Positions 34,095 through 42,191 are shown, counted from the stretch's first letter. The stretch is 64,000 nt of DNA from Acidimicrobiia bacterium (GCA_029263095.1 JAJCYA010000054.1:1-64000); one strand, 5' to 3'. Notes: generated by a model not told the origin, from the letters alone. Translations and numbers: made by a program.

Positions 34095-34474
34095 TCATCG
34101 GCCGGGTGGCTTGCTCGACGGGTCCTGTGCAACATCCGCAATGCGGTGAGGGCTACCAAGCCTCCGAACATCTTGCGCAACACCGGAGCGTCTAGCGCCA
34201 ACGCCGCTTCGGCACCGAGGAATCCTCCCCCCACTGCCCCCAACGCGAGAAATGCTGAGATGCGCCAATCGACTCTGCCTGCTCGGGAGTGGACGATCGT
34301 GGCGACGATGGTGGTTGGGATGATGAGGGCGAGCGACGTTCCCTGGGCTTCGTGCTGGGCAAGCGAGAAGATCGTCACCAGCGCCGGGACGTAGATGATC
34401 CCGCCTCCCACGCCGAGGGACGCTGCGACGGATCCGGCAACGATCCCCACGACGATGAGGCCGACGATCATCAT
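34091..34474 (-). CDS. Half-size TauE/SafE-type membrane protein (second of a pair)
   Basis: From the ATG at 34474 the protein has 127 residues, half the usual TauE/SafE length. It holds one repeat: a GLIVVGIVAGSVAASLGVGGG opening with the GVGGG motif, and EAQGTSLALIIPTTIVATI. Its ATG overlaps the stop of an equally short upstream paralogue, so the two probably assemble into one anion (sulfite/organosulfonate-type) exporter. The substrate is unknown. The last four bases overlap the convergent membrane-protein gene. Confidence 0.78.
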   Translation of the reverse strand: MMIVGLIVVGIVAGSVAASLGVGGGIIYVPALVTIFSLAQHEAQGTSLALIIPTTIVATIVHSRAGRVDWRISAFLALGAVGGGFLGAEAALALDAPVLRKMFGGLVALTALRMLHRTRRASHPADD

Positions 34475-34830
34475 GACGTCACCAGGAATCTCAGGGCGGC
34501 GGCCAAGGCCACCACGACGAAGGCTCGCGCCAGCCACACGGCAGGGATTCGAGCCACGATTCGAGCACCGAAGTATGCGCCGGTGAGTGCACCGATGAGC
34601 AGCCACCCTGCGTGATCCCAGCGAACCTCGTTATCAATGGCGAACGGGATGACCCCCGCAGTGGCAATGGCGATGATTGTTGCCACCGAGGTCGCGTGCG
34701 CCCGGTGCTGCTCGAGCCCCAGCCACAGCACAAGGCCTGGAACCATGATGATCCCCCCGCCCACACCGAAAAGGCCACCTATGAACCCTGCGACCAGGCC
34801 GAGCGTCATGGCTTTGGGAGCATCGGTCAC
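34471..34830 (-). CDS. Half-size TauE/SafE-type membrane protein (first of a pair)
   Basis: The 119-residue protein carries one TauE/SafE repeat with FIGGLFGVGGGIIMVPGLVLW and HRAHATSVATIIAIATAGVI, aligning with the same repeat in the gene that follows. Full-length family members contain two such repeats in 240-260 residues. Two successive in-frame TGA codons end this gene and the ATGA overlap suits coupled translation, so I read this as natural gene fission rather than a sequencing frameshift. Confidence 0.78.
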   Translation of the reverse strand: MTDAPKAMTLGLVAGFIGGLFGVGGGIIMVPGLVLWLGLEQHRAHATSVATIIAIATAGVIPFAIDNEVRWDHAGWLLIGALTGAYFGARIVARIPAVWLARAFVVVALAAALRFLVTS

Positions 34831-34878
34831 GAGTCGATCCTAGGGAGGCTGGTGAACGCCACCGGTAGGCTGCCGGCG

Positions 34879-35865
34879 GTGCGTATCGCCTTTAGCCCGA
34901 CCAGTGTCGGCGTCACTGCCGCGGATCTCGTCTCCCTGACGGTCGAGGCGGAGCAGCTCGGATATGACGGTGCCTGGCTCGCTGAGGTCGCCGGCCCGGA
35001 GGCTTTTGCCCTTGCTGGAGCTGTGGCCGCAGTCACCAAGCGGATCGATGTCGGGGTGGCGGTCGTTCCGGCCGGAACCAGATCTCCTGCGTTGCTCGCG
35101 ATGGGTGCCGGTACGTTGAGTTCGGTGTTGGGAGGTCGGCGGCTCCACCTTGGGATCGGCGCCTCGTCTGAGCTCATCGTTCGTAGCTGGCACGACGCCG
35201 TCTTTGAACCTCCGCTGACGCGGGTTCGAGAAGCCGTGCTCGCAACGCGAGAGCTGCTCAATGGAGGGCGGGAGTTTCAGGGTGAGACGGTTCGAGTCGA
35301 CCGATTCCGGCTCGCTTCGGAGCCGGACGGCCCTGTCGACCTCTTCGTTGGAGCGCTCGGCCCGGGAATGCTGCGCCTGGCTGGGGCGATCGCTGATGGT
35401 GTGTGTCTCAATCTGATGACGGTCGAAGCGGTGGGCAAGCAGCTGGACGAGGTCCGTTCTGGTGCTGTCGCTGTGGGGCGCGATCTACCGGCAGGCTATG
35501 GGGTGATGGCTCGCTTCCACGTCGTGATGACCGACGATCTCAGTGAGGGGTGGAACATCATCCGTGCCGGGTTGGGTCCCTACTTCGCTCAATCGGTGTA
35601 CAACCGATTCCTGGCGTGGATGGGTTATCCGGAAGAGGCGAAGGCGGTCACGGAGGCATTCTCGAAGGGAGATCGGGACGGAATGGCCACAGCCTTGCAC
35701 GACGATGTCATCGACGCGGTAGCGCTTGTCGGCTCGGCAGACCGGATCCGGAGCCGGTTGTCGGATTATGCGGAGGCTGGGATCGAGACAGCAGCCCTTG
35801 GCCTACTCGGCACCGATGCGGCGGGCGTCGCAATGGCACTGCGAGCCCTCTCTCCTTCACCCTGA
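34879..35865 (+). CDS. Luciferase-like F420-dependent oxidoreductase
   Basis: The GTG at 34879 gives 328 residues; the longer frame upstream overlaps the TauE genes and has no family character. The LLM barrel shows AFSPTSVGVTAADLVSLTVEAE, LGYDGAWLAEVAGPEAFALA and LGGRRLHLGIGASSEL, with a C-terminal domain typical of mycobacterial F420 enzymes. The substrate is unknown. It is convergent with another LLM gene, which shows that F420-type chemistry is common in this genome. Confidence 0.82.
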   Translation: MRIAFSPTSVGVTAADLVSLTVEAEQLGYDGAWLAEVAGPEAFALAGAVAAVTKRIDVGVAVVPAGTRSPALLAMGAGTLSSVLGGRRLHLGIGASSELIVRSWHDAVFEPPLTRVREAVLATRELLNGGREFQGETVRVDRFRLASEPDGPVDLFVGALGPGMLRLAGAIADGVCLNLMTVEAVGKQLDEVRSGAVAVGRDLPAGYGVMARFHVVMTDDLSEGWNIIRAGLGPYFAQSVYNRFLAWMGYPEEAKAVTEAFSKGDRDGMATALHDDVIDAVALVGSADRIRSRLSDYAEAGIETAALGLLGTDAAGVAMALRALSPSP

Positions 35866-35896
35866 GTCGGGCGGCGAAGCGCCTCCGGACTCGGTG

Positions 35897-36877
35897 TCAC
35901 CCTCGCAATCGGGGTAGGACCTCGGTTCCGAGCATCCTGATGGTCGCCGGCTGGTCGAGTGAGGCGATCTGGAAGGTGACCGCATCGACTGCTACTTCGT
36001 CGACGAGGGGCCGATAGGTCTCGACCACGTCGTTTGCATCGGCAACCAGAGAGTATCTGCCCAGCACTTCATCACGAGGGAGTTCGTCGGCGCGCTCTCG
36101 CAGCGTCTGCGGGTCGATCGCGTCGAGCCTGCCCGGCGCTCGCAAGCCGCGCCACGACTTGAGGCACTTCCAGGCCTCACCTTCGTCAGCGGCGTGCAGC
36201 GACCAGCGTGTGCCGAGGATCCGGGGCATGGGACGTCCTGCCTTCGTCGCGGCCGTTCTCGCCGGCTCAATCACTTTCTCGAATGTCTCGGCCGGGACCT
36301 TGACGCTTGTGATGATGCCTTGAGCGAGCTCGGCGGCGAGTGCGGACGATTTGGGACCCCCAGCAGCCATCCAAATCGGGACTTCTCCGATTGGTGGGCT
36401 ATAGAGCTTGGCCCGGTCGGTCTGGTAGTACTCGCCTTCGAACGTCAGCTTCTCCCCGTCGAGAAGGCGTCGCATGATCTGTAATGCCTCCCGCATGCGT
36501 GAGGCTCGCTCGGCGTATTTGGGGAACCTGTAGCCGAGTGGTCCCTCGTTGATGTTCTCGCCGGTTCCGACTCCCAGGTCGAAGCGGCCGTTGGAGAGTC
36601 TGTCGAGGGTGGCGGCGGCCTGTGCCACGACGGCGGGGTGGTGACGGAACAGTGGGGTGGTGACGCCGGTGGTGATCCGTATCCGATCGGTGGCCTGGGC
36701 CATCGCTCCGATCGTCGAGAAGGCGTAGCCAGCTGCTGAGTGATCATCCACCCAAGGGTGGAAGTGTTCGGAGACGACGACGCCGTCGAAACCCACTTCC
36801 TCGGCGAGCACGGCGTGCTCCACAAGTGTTTCGGGTTGCCATTGTTCGTGGCCGCAGAAGTAGTAGAAATCGGTCAC
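35897..36877 (-). CDS. F420-dependent oxidoreductase of the FGD (glucose-6-phosphate dehydrogenase-like) group
   Basis: A GTG at 36877 with AAGGGA six bases upstream gives 326 residues; an ATG at 36913 lacks such a site. FGD-group motifs include VVSEHFHPWVDDHSAAGYAF, TTPLFRHHPAVVAQAAATLD, LGVGTGENINE and IWMAAGGPKSSALAAELAQG. The FGD group reduces F420 at the expense of a sugar phosphate or other alcohol; the phosphate-binding residues were not checked, so the substrate stays open. If it is a true FGD it would recharge F420 for the other LLM enzymes in the window. Confidence 0.8.
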   Translation of the reverse strand: MTDFYYFCGHEQWQPETLVEHAVLAEEVGFDGVVVSEHFHPWVDDHSAAGYAFSTIGAMAQATDRIRITTGVTTPLFRHHPAVVAQAAATLDRLSNGRFDLGVGTGENINEGPLGYRFPKYAERASRMREALQIMRRLLDGEKLTFEGEYYQTDRAKLYSPPIGEVPIWMAAGGPKSSALAAELAQGIITSVKVPAETFEKVIEPARTAATKAGRPMPRILGTRWSLHAADEGEAWKCLKSWRGLRAPGRLDAIDPQTLRERADELPRDEVLGRYSLVADANDVVETYRPLVDEVAVDAVTFQIASLDQPATIRMLGTEVLPRLRG

Positions 36878-37008
36878 TCGGGTCCCTTTGATTCGATCAC
36901 TGACGACGCTCATCTTCGCGTAACCGGTGCACCAAGCCGGAGGTCAGATGGGTGAGCGCGATCACCGCGCTCTTGACAGGACCGGGAAGACAGAAGGGAG
37001 TTCCTGTC

Positions 37009-37707
37009 GTGGAAAACTGGCAGAAGTACGCGGCCGAGGCATACGGGACATTTGTGCTCGTAGGAATTGGTACCGGTGCAATCTTGGCGTCGGGTGGAGA
37101 CCTGGTGGCCATAGCGTTCGGATTCGGTTTGGCGCTCATTGCCGGCCTATACACGGTCGGGCGCATTTCGGGCGGACATTTCAATCCTGCGGTCTCGTTG
37201 GGGATGTTCCTCGATCAGCGCATTTCGCTGACCGACATGATCGGATACTGGGTATCACAGATAGCAGGCGCGGTCGTGGCGAGCCTCGTCCTCGCGTTCG
37301 TGCTCAGCAAGGATCTCGTCGGTCTCACGACGACCACCTTCTCGGGGGCATTGGATCCGTTTACCGGCGAGCAACTACTCGACGGATTCGGGGCGTTCTT
37401 GGGCGAGGCCATCCTGACGATGGTCTTTGTCATGGCGGTCCTCGTATTGGTCAAGAGCACGTCGTACACCAAGTACATCGGGATCGGTTTCACGTTGACG
37501 GCGGTGCATCTGATCGGAGTCCCCTTTACAGGTGCCTCGGTGAATCCCGCCCGTTCGTTGGCTCCGGCGATCGTCGCCGGCGAGTTCGGCGACATCTGGG
37601 TCTACTTGGCGGGCCCCGCAGTGGGTGCCGTTCTGGCCTGGGTGCTGTACAAGTTCATCGTGACCGGTGATACCGATCTCGTGGACGACATCAAGGAAAT
37701 GGGCTAG
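37009..37707 (+). CDS. Aquaporin / MIP-family channel
   Basis: A GTG at 37009 with a good AAGGGAG site upstream gives 232 residues; the longer GTG start at 36952 adds a polar tail. Six membrane segments and two NPA boxes are present, SGGHFNPAVSLG and GASVNPARSLAP. The residue after the second NPA is Arg, as in the selectivity filter. It conducts water or small neutral solutes; aquaporin versus glycerol facilitator cannot be decided safely, though the short loop lengths favour a water channel. A strong terminator follows. Confidence 0.92.
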   Translation: MENWQKYAAEAYGTFVLVGIGTGAILASGGDLVAIAFGFGLALIAGLYTVGRISGGHFNPAVSLGMFLDQRISLTDMIGYWVSQIAGAVVASLVLAFVLSKDLVGLTTTTFSGALDPFTGEQLLDGFGAFLGEAILTMVFVMAVLVLVKSTSYTKYIGIGFTLTAVHLIGVPFTGASVNPARSLAPAIVAGEFGDIWVYLAGPAVGAVLAWVLYKFIVTGDTDLVDDIKEMG

Positions 37708-37726
37708 GACCAAGAGTTCAGTGATT

Positions 37727-37756
37727 GAGAAGGGCGCCCCGCGGGGCGCCCTTCTC
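37727..37756 (+). terminator. Strong intrinsic terminator hairpin after the aquaporin gene
   Basis: A perfect 14-bp stem (GAGAAGGGCGCCCC with GGGGCGCCCTTCTC) and a two-base centre lies 19 bases after the stop codon. It is symmetric, so it could serve both the aquaporin transcript and transcription arriving from the rnpB side. There is no long T-run. Confidence 0.75.
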
Positions 37757-37770
37757 GCGTCGTCAACACA

Positions 37771-37795
37771 GTGAGGTCCCTTGGCAGGGCCTCAC
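37771..37795 (-). terminator. Probable terminator of RNase P RNA
   Basis: An imperfect stem (GTGAGG-CCC with one bulged base, six-base loop) lies directly 3' of the RNase P RNA on the minus strand and is followed by TGTGTTG, a modest T-rich stretch. The position fits termination of the rnpB transcript. Confidence 0.5.
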
Positions 37796-37799
37796 TAAG

Positions 37800-38158
37800 A
37801 GGCGAGTTCGCCTGTAAGCCGGATTCTGTACCGACCCTGGGGTCGGTGGCGACCATCTATCTGGGCCCGCCGTTGCCGGTCGGGCTCGTGCGGCCTACCC
37901 GGGACAAAACGGGCGGGCAACCCTGTCCCTGCTTGGCCTTGCTCCCGGTGGGGTTTGCCGAGCCGTTGCGATCACTCGCAGCGCTGGTGGTCTCTTACAC
38001 CACCGTTTCACCCTTGCCTGTGCCCTGAGGCCATCGGCGGTCTGCTCTCTGCTGCACTATCCGTCGGGTCTCCCCGCCTGGGCGTTACCCAGCACCGTGC
38101 CCTGTGGAGTCCGGACTTTCCTCGGTGCCGAAGCACCGCGGTCGCCCGGCGAACTCCC
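37800..38158 (-). ncRNA. rnpB: RNase P RNA (M1 RNA, bacterial type A)
   Basis: Read on the minus strand, the 5' part gives GAGTTCGCCGGGCGACCGCG and then the universal GAGGAAAGTCCGGACTCC at about 38126-38109. Further on come the conserved GGGTAACGCCCAGGCGGGGA, GATAGTGCAGCAGAGAGCAG and GTGAAACGGTGGTGTAAGAG segments, and the 3' end has AGAATCCGGCTTACAGGCGA. The two ends pair (GAGTTCGCC with GGCGAACTC) to form helix P1. This is the catalytic RNA that matures tRNA 5' ends. The ends are approximate by a few bases. Confidence 0.96.
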
Positions 38159-38343
38159 TCTCAGGATGGAACCGGAACGGGTGCCATGTCAAGTCTCGCT
38201 CGGAGCCACTCCGTACGACCCCACGCGGGTATCGCTGAGGATTCGATCGCGAGGGCGATCACTTGTCTCCCGTTGGGGCTGTTGCAACGGCTCAGCCAAC
38301 GGGGATCGAGGCATAGCCAGCCGTGAATTGGAGGTCGGAACCC

Positions 38344-38772
38344 CTAAAGGTGCTCCTCGAGAGAGGCAACCCACCCCATCGGGAGATCCCAGTGACGGCC
38401 GCCTTGGACCATGAGCTTCAGGTATGGCTTCTCGGGATGCAGTTCGGCTTCTGGCTCGCTCTGGCTTACGTGGGTGATCACGTCATGGCGTCGCCCCTGA
38501 CGGTCCATTGCCTGAGTATTTGTGCGAATCCTGCCCTCGGCCGCTTCCTGTTCGTCGATGGCAGCGAGGTCGGGCTTGGGGACCGAGAAGATTGCTCCCC
38601 ACACTGTGTTGCCGGCCAAGGGCCGCACGTTGGGAAGGCCGCCGGCACCGTTGAGGATTGTGAATTCCATCTTCCACTCGGGCAGGTGGGCGATGAACTC
38701 GAAGTCCGCTCCGGGGGCGATCGTTTCGATGCGGTTCGGATCGATGTTCGCGTTGTATGCGAAGTAGAGCAC
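38344..38772 (-). CDS. Gamma-glutamylcyclotransferase-like (GGCT/AIG2 fold) protein
   Basis: The 142-residue protein begins MLYFAYNANIDPNRI, which aligns with the YFAYGSNM nucleotide-like pocket of GGCT proteins, and has a candidate catalytic Glu in AIDEQEAAEGRI. The usual Gly-Ser after the Tyr is replaced by Asn-Ala, a mild divergence. Family members cyclise gamma-glutamyl peptides or amines to 5-oxoproline. It lies upstream of, and in the same direction as, rnpB, separated by about 185 bases that should hold the rnpB promoter. Confidence 0.78.
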   Translation of the reverse strand: MLYFAYNANIDPNRIETIAPGADFEFIAHLPEWKMEFTILNGAGGLPNVRPLAGNTVWGAIFSVPKPDLAAIDEQEAAEGRIRTNTQAMDRQGRRHDVITHVSQSEPEAELHPEKPYLKLMVQGGRHWDLPMGWVASLEEHL

Positions 38773-38940
38773 GTCGACTCCGTTGCGGGGACCTGAGATT
38801 GTACCCGGCCGTGGGGGATGGACGGCCGGAAACGGGGTCGGAGAGCCAAGTCGAGGCGAGTCGGGGAAATCCGAATCTCATGGGAACCTCAGACGCCCCT
38901 CACATCGTCATAACGATCAGCCGGTAGACCTGGGGAGGAT

Positions 38941-39207
38941 ATGACTACGACTGCTGTGTCGACAGAAGCCATGCTGTTCGAGGTGGACGAGCGGCCGTGG
39001 GCTGCATATGCCTCGTGTCGCGAGGCCGATCCCGACCTGTTCTTTCCGTCACCGGACGAGTCAACCGATGCGGCAGTGCGGATTTGCCGCGGTTGCCCCG
39101 TTCTGGAGGAGTGCCGCGACTGGGCGCTCAGCACCAGGGTGAGGTACGGCGTGTGGGGAGCGATGACCGAGCGCGAACGTCGCCGGGTCCTCCGTCGCAG
39201 CGCCTAA
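38941..39207 (+). CDS. WhiB-family iron-sulfur transcription regulator
   Basis: The 88-residue protein has the four cluster-binding Cys residues C26, C49, C52 and C58 in the C-x22-CxxC-x5-C arrangement, then RYGVWGAMTERERR, the WhiB beta-turn motif, and a basic tail RRRVLRRSA. These regulators occur only in actinobacteria and their phages, which supports the taxonomic call. A GGGGAGG site lies only two bases before the ATG, an unusually short spacing. It may control the adjacent genes or distant ones; no binding site can be assigned. Confidence 0.95.
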   Translation: MTTTAVSTEAMLFEVDERPWAAYASCREADPDLFFPSPDESTDAAVRICRGCPVLEECRDWALSTRVRYGVWGAMTERERRRVLRRSA

Positions 39208-39237
39208 TCGGGTCCCGGGTCCTGCTTCAATGGCCCC

Positions 39238-40425
39238 ATGTCAAAAGAACCGGTGAAGGCGGGTCGAACCGACCCGCGTGACTTCCTCGACATCGACGCG
39301 CTGTTCTCTGATGAGGAGCGTCTCCTTCGCGACACCGTACGGTCGTTTGTGGCCGACAAGATCCTTCCTGATATCGCCGACTGGTTCGAGGAGGGGGTCT
39401 TTCCCGTCGAGCTGGCCAAAGAGATGGGGGCGCTGGGGCTGCTCGGGATGCACTTGGATGGCTATGGCTGTTCGGGTACCAGCGCCGTCGATTACGGCCT
39501 CGCCTGCACCGAGTTGGAGTACGGGGATTCCGGCGCCCGCTCGTTCGTAAGCGTCCAGGGTTCATTGGCCATGTTCCCCGTCTGGGCCTTTGGTTCGGAG
39601 GAGCAGAAACAGGAGTGGCTTCCGAGGATGGCGGCGGGTGGGGCTATCGGGTGTTTCGGTTTGACCGAGGCCGACGCCGGTAGTGACCCGGGAGCGATGC
39701 GGACGACTGCACGGCGTGACGGTGCCGACTGGCTGCTCGACGGAGCCAAGATGTGGATCACCAATGGAGGGATCGCTGATGTAGCCGTTGTGTGGGCTCA
39801 GAGCGATGAGGGAATCCGGGGGTTTGTTGTTCCTACCGACTCTCCCGGGTTTTCTACCAATGACATCCACCAGAAGATGTCGCTCCGAGCATCGGTCACG
39901 TCGGAGCTGATACTCGACGATGTCCGCCTCCCCTCAGCGGCGGTGTTGCCAGAGGTGCGGGGGCTCAAGGGACCGCTCTCATGTCTGAGCGAGGCTCGCT
40001 TCGGAATCATGTTCGGAGCGGTTGGTGCGGCGCGAGCCTGCTTCGATGCCGCTCTCGCCTACGCCATGGAACGCAAGATGTTTGGCAAGCCGATCGGGTC
40101 GTTCCAGCTCATCCAGCGGCAATTGACCGAGATGATGATCGGAATCAACCGGGGGATGCTGCTGGCGATGCACATCGGACGGAAGAAGGATTTGGGGACC
40201 GTCAACGCCGCACACATCTCGATGGGCAAGCTGGACAACGTGCGCATGGCGCTCGAAGTGGCCAGATCCGCCCGCAGCGTGCTCGGTGCCAACGGCATCA
40301 CCCTCGAGTATCCGGTCATTCGTCACATGAACAACCTCGAGTCTGTGTACACCTACGAGGGAACTCACGAGATCCACACACTGATCCTCGGTCAGGCTCT
40401 GACCGGGATCTCCGCGTTCGAATGA
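39238..40425 (+). CDS. gcdH: Glutaryl-CoA dehydrogenase (decarboxylating)
   Basis: This FAD acyl-CoA dehydrogenase has 395 residues and the diagnostic GCDH segments KMSLRASVTSELILDDVRLP, GLKGPLSCLSEARFGI, ERKMFGKPIGSFQLIQRQL and TYEGTHEIHTLILGQALTG. The catalytic base is E374 in the TYEG motif. It oxidises and decarboxylates glutaryl-CoA to crotonyl-CoA in the final part of lysine and tryptophan catabolism. It would also take glutaryl-CoA produced by the enamidase/MMSDH-like route inferred at 2.7-10.5 kb. It is translationally coupled to trpD (ATGA). Confidence 0.9.
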   Translation: MSKEPVKAGRTDPRDFLDIDALFSDEERLLRDTVRSFVADKILPDIADWFEEGVFPVELAKEMGALGLLGMHLDGYGCSGTSAVDYGLACTELEYGDSGARSFVSVQGSLAMFPVWAFGSEEQKQEWLPRMAAGGAIGCFGLTEADAGSDPGAMRTTARRDGADWLLDGAKMWITNGGIADVAVVWAQSDEGIRGFVVPTDSPGFSTNDIHQKMSLRASVTSELILDDVRLPSAAVLPEVRGLKGPLSCLSEARFGIMFGAVGAARACFDAALAYAMERKMFGKPIGSFQLIQRQLTEMMIGINRGMLLAMHIGRKKDLGTVNAAHISMGKLDNVRMALEVARSARSVLGANGITLEYPVIRHMNNLESVYTYEGTHEIHTLILGQALTGISAFE

Positions 40426-41459
40426 GCGAGTTCTCGTGGCCGGCGGTATTGGGTCCACTGAGCGTCGGTTCCGACCTCGGGGAGACTCAGGCCTACGCGG
40501 CGATGACCGAGATCATGGCTGGAGGGGCCGAGCCATCGCAGATAGCGGCACTCATCGTCGCGTTGCGCGCCAAGGGCGAGACGGTCGACGAGATGGTCGG
40601 TCTCGTCAGGGCGATGTACGACATGGCCGTCACCGTCGATGTGGGAGTTCCCGTCGTCGATACAGCCGGTACCGGAGGCGACGGGTCGGGAACCTTCAAC
40701 ATCTCCACGACGGCCGCGTTGATTGCGGCGGGTGCTGGTGCAAAGGTCGCCAAACACGGCAACCGGGCCGCGTCGTCCCGCACGGGTTCTGCCGACGTCC
40801 TCGAGGAGCTTGGTGTCTTGATCGACCTCGCGCCGGATCACGTCGCACACCTTGTGCGGGAGACTGGCTTCGGATTCTTCTTTGCCCCCCACTTCCATCC
40901 TGCGATGCGGTTCGTCGGCCCTGTACGCCGGGAGTTGGGGATCCCCACGGTGTTCAACTTCCTCGGTCCCTTGGCCAACCCTGCTCGCGCCAAACGGCAG
41001 GTGATCGGTGTAGCTGACGGGCGGATGGCGGAGCGGATGATCGGAGTGCTGCGACGCCTGGGGAGCGAGTTCGCTCTCGTCTTCTACGGCGAGGATGGTC
41101 TCGACGAATTGACGACGGCAGGTACCTCCTCCATTTACCGCCTCAAGGACGGAGCCGTTACTCATGCAGAGTTCACTCCGGCCGATTTCGGAGTACCCGA
41201 AGCATCGCGGGCCGATCTTGCGGGAGGTGATGCCGCAGAGAACGCGTCGATCATCCAACGCATTCTGGGTGGCGAGCTGGGTCCGAGGCGCGACATCGCC
41301 CTTGTAAACGCTGCTGCGGCGATCGTGGCAGCCGGTGTTGCTGCTGGTTTTGAAGAGGGCATGGCAGCGGCGACTGCGGCTATCGACTCCGGTGCCGCCA
41401 AGGGCGTTCTCGAGTCGGTGGTCTCGGTCGGCGCCGGCCTTGCCGGCAGTGGGAACTGA
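40422..41459 (+). CDS. trpD: Anthranilate phosphoribosyltransferase
   Basis: The ATG at 40422 overlaps the gcdH stop and gives 345 residues. Motifs are VDTAGTGGDGSGTFNISTTA for PRPP binding, AKVAKHGNRAASSRTGSADVLEELG and FFFAPHFHPAMR with NFLGPLANPA further on. It attaches phosphoribose to anthranilate in tryptophan synthesis. Being coupled to a glutaryl-CoA dehydrogenase, rather than to other trp genes, is unusual. A trpD2-like paralogue of different specificity cannot be fully excluded. Confidence 0.88.
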   Translation: MSEFSWPAVLGPLSVGSDLGETQAYAAMTEIMAGGAEPSQIAALIVALRAKGETVDEMVGLVRAMYDMAVTVDVGVPVVDTAGTGGDGSGTFNISTTAALIAAGAGAKVAKHGNRAASSRTGSADVLEELGVLIDLAPDHVAHLVRETGFGFFFAPHFHPAMRFVGPVRRELGIPTVFNFLGPLANPARAKRQVIGVADGRMAERMIGVLRRLGSEFALVFYGEDGLDELTTAGTSSIYRLKDGAVTHAEFTPADFGVPEASRADLAGGDAAENASIIQRILGGELGPRRDIALVNAAAAIVAAGVAAGFEEGMAAATAAIDSGAAKGVLESVVSVGAGLAGSGN

Positions 41460-41486
41460 TTGCGGGAATTCGGCGTTGAGACCGGC

Positions 41487-42125
41487 ATGGGAAGACTGCT
41501 CGTAGCCCTTGGAGTCGTCGCTGCCGCCTGCGGTGGCTCAACGGCAGCTCCGACGTCGACTCTCGATGAAGCCGGTGCGACGCGCACAACGGCGTCCGTA
41601 TCTCCTCAGGAAGCCGGCTCCGTCGAGCAGTCCGACGAGGCGGGTGCGGTCGGGGAGTCAAACCCGTCCGGCACGTCGACGTCGACGTCGACGTCGACAC
41701 GGCCGCGACCCGAAGGGCGTGATGCACCCGACTTTGTGCTGGCGCTCGGACAGGGTGGCGAGTTTGCCCTGTCTGCGGAGTCGAATCCGGTCTACATGGT
41801 CTTTTGGGCAGAGTGGTGAAGCATTTGCGGCCGGGAGCTCCCGGTCATCGATGCGGTCGCATCGGACTACCAGGACAGCATTACCTTCTTGGCGGTCGCC
41901 GGCAGGTCGTCACCCGAGGCGAGTGCTCGACGGGTCGGATCGTGGTTCTCGGCCGAGCGGATCCTGTGGGGCTACTCCGACGAGCTGTGGCCTCAGTACG
42001 AGATCTTTGGTCAACCGGCTTCGGTTCTCATATCGAGCGACGATGTCATCGTGGGTGGCTGGTACGGGGCACTCGACGAGGCCGCGCTGCGGGCACAGCT
42101 TGATGCTCTCGTCTCGATCGGCTGA
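41487..42125 (+). CDS. Thioredoxin-like lipoprotein with in-frame TGA at the first CxxC position (candidate selenoprotein)
   Basis: From the ATG at 41487 a lipoprotein signal ends at C15 (VAAACGG), followed by a Ser/Thr linker. The thioredoxin-like domain reads YMVFWAEW, then TGA at 41817-41819, then SICGRELPVIDAV. Translation continues in the same frame for another 101 codons with normal composition and a cis-Pro site (FGQPASVLI, P177), ending at TGA 42123. Read-through as selenocysteine gives 212 residues with Sec111-x-x-Cys114 where homologues have CxxC. Two compact hairpins follow the TGA. It lies 27 bases after trpD and faces the cytochrome c maturation operon. The alternative is a Cys-to-stop mutation or sequence error. 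No Sec machinery gene is in the window. Confidence 0.62.
41829..41864 (+). promoter_or_regulatory. Candidate bacterial SECIS hairpins downstream of the in-frame TGA
   Basis: The first hairpin pairs GGCCGGG (41829-41835) with CCCGGTC (41840-41846) around an AGCT loop that begins 16 bases after the TGA. The second pairs CGATGC (41849-41854) with GCATCG (41859-41864) around a GGTC loop 35 bases after the TGA. Both loops have a G in the first two positions and fall in the 16-37 base window described for bacterial SECIS elements. Either could be the functional one; pairing was done by eye without energy calculation. Confidence 0.4.
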
Positions 42126-42191
42126 CTTCGTCGAAACGCCGCTTCCCGCTTCCGAGGATCGTTGAATCCCTTTCCCTGCTCTGGGAGCGCC

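Noticed and set aside
34612-34878. Long N-terminal extension of the LLM oxidoreductase gene
   Set aside because: It is antisense to the TauE half gene and lacks LLM character; the barrel starts at the GTG at 34879.
37800-38158. tmRNA or small protein-coding ORFs on the plus strand
   Set aside because: The minus strand carries the universal RNase P segments and pairing ends; the plus-strand frames are shadows.
41671-41700. Short tandem repeat of ACGTCG units that could look like a regulatory or CRISPR-like repeat
   Set aside because: The unit is six bases without spacers and simply encodes a Ser-Thr linker of the lipoprotein.
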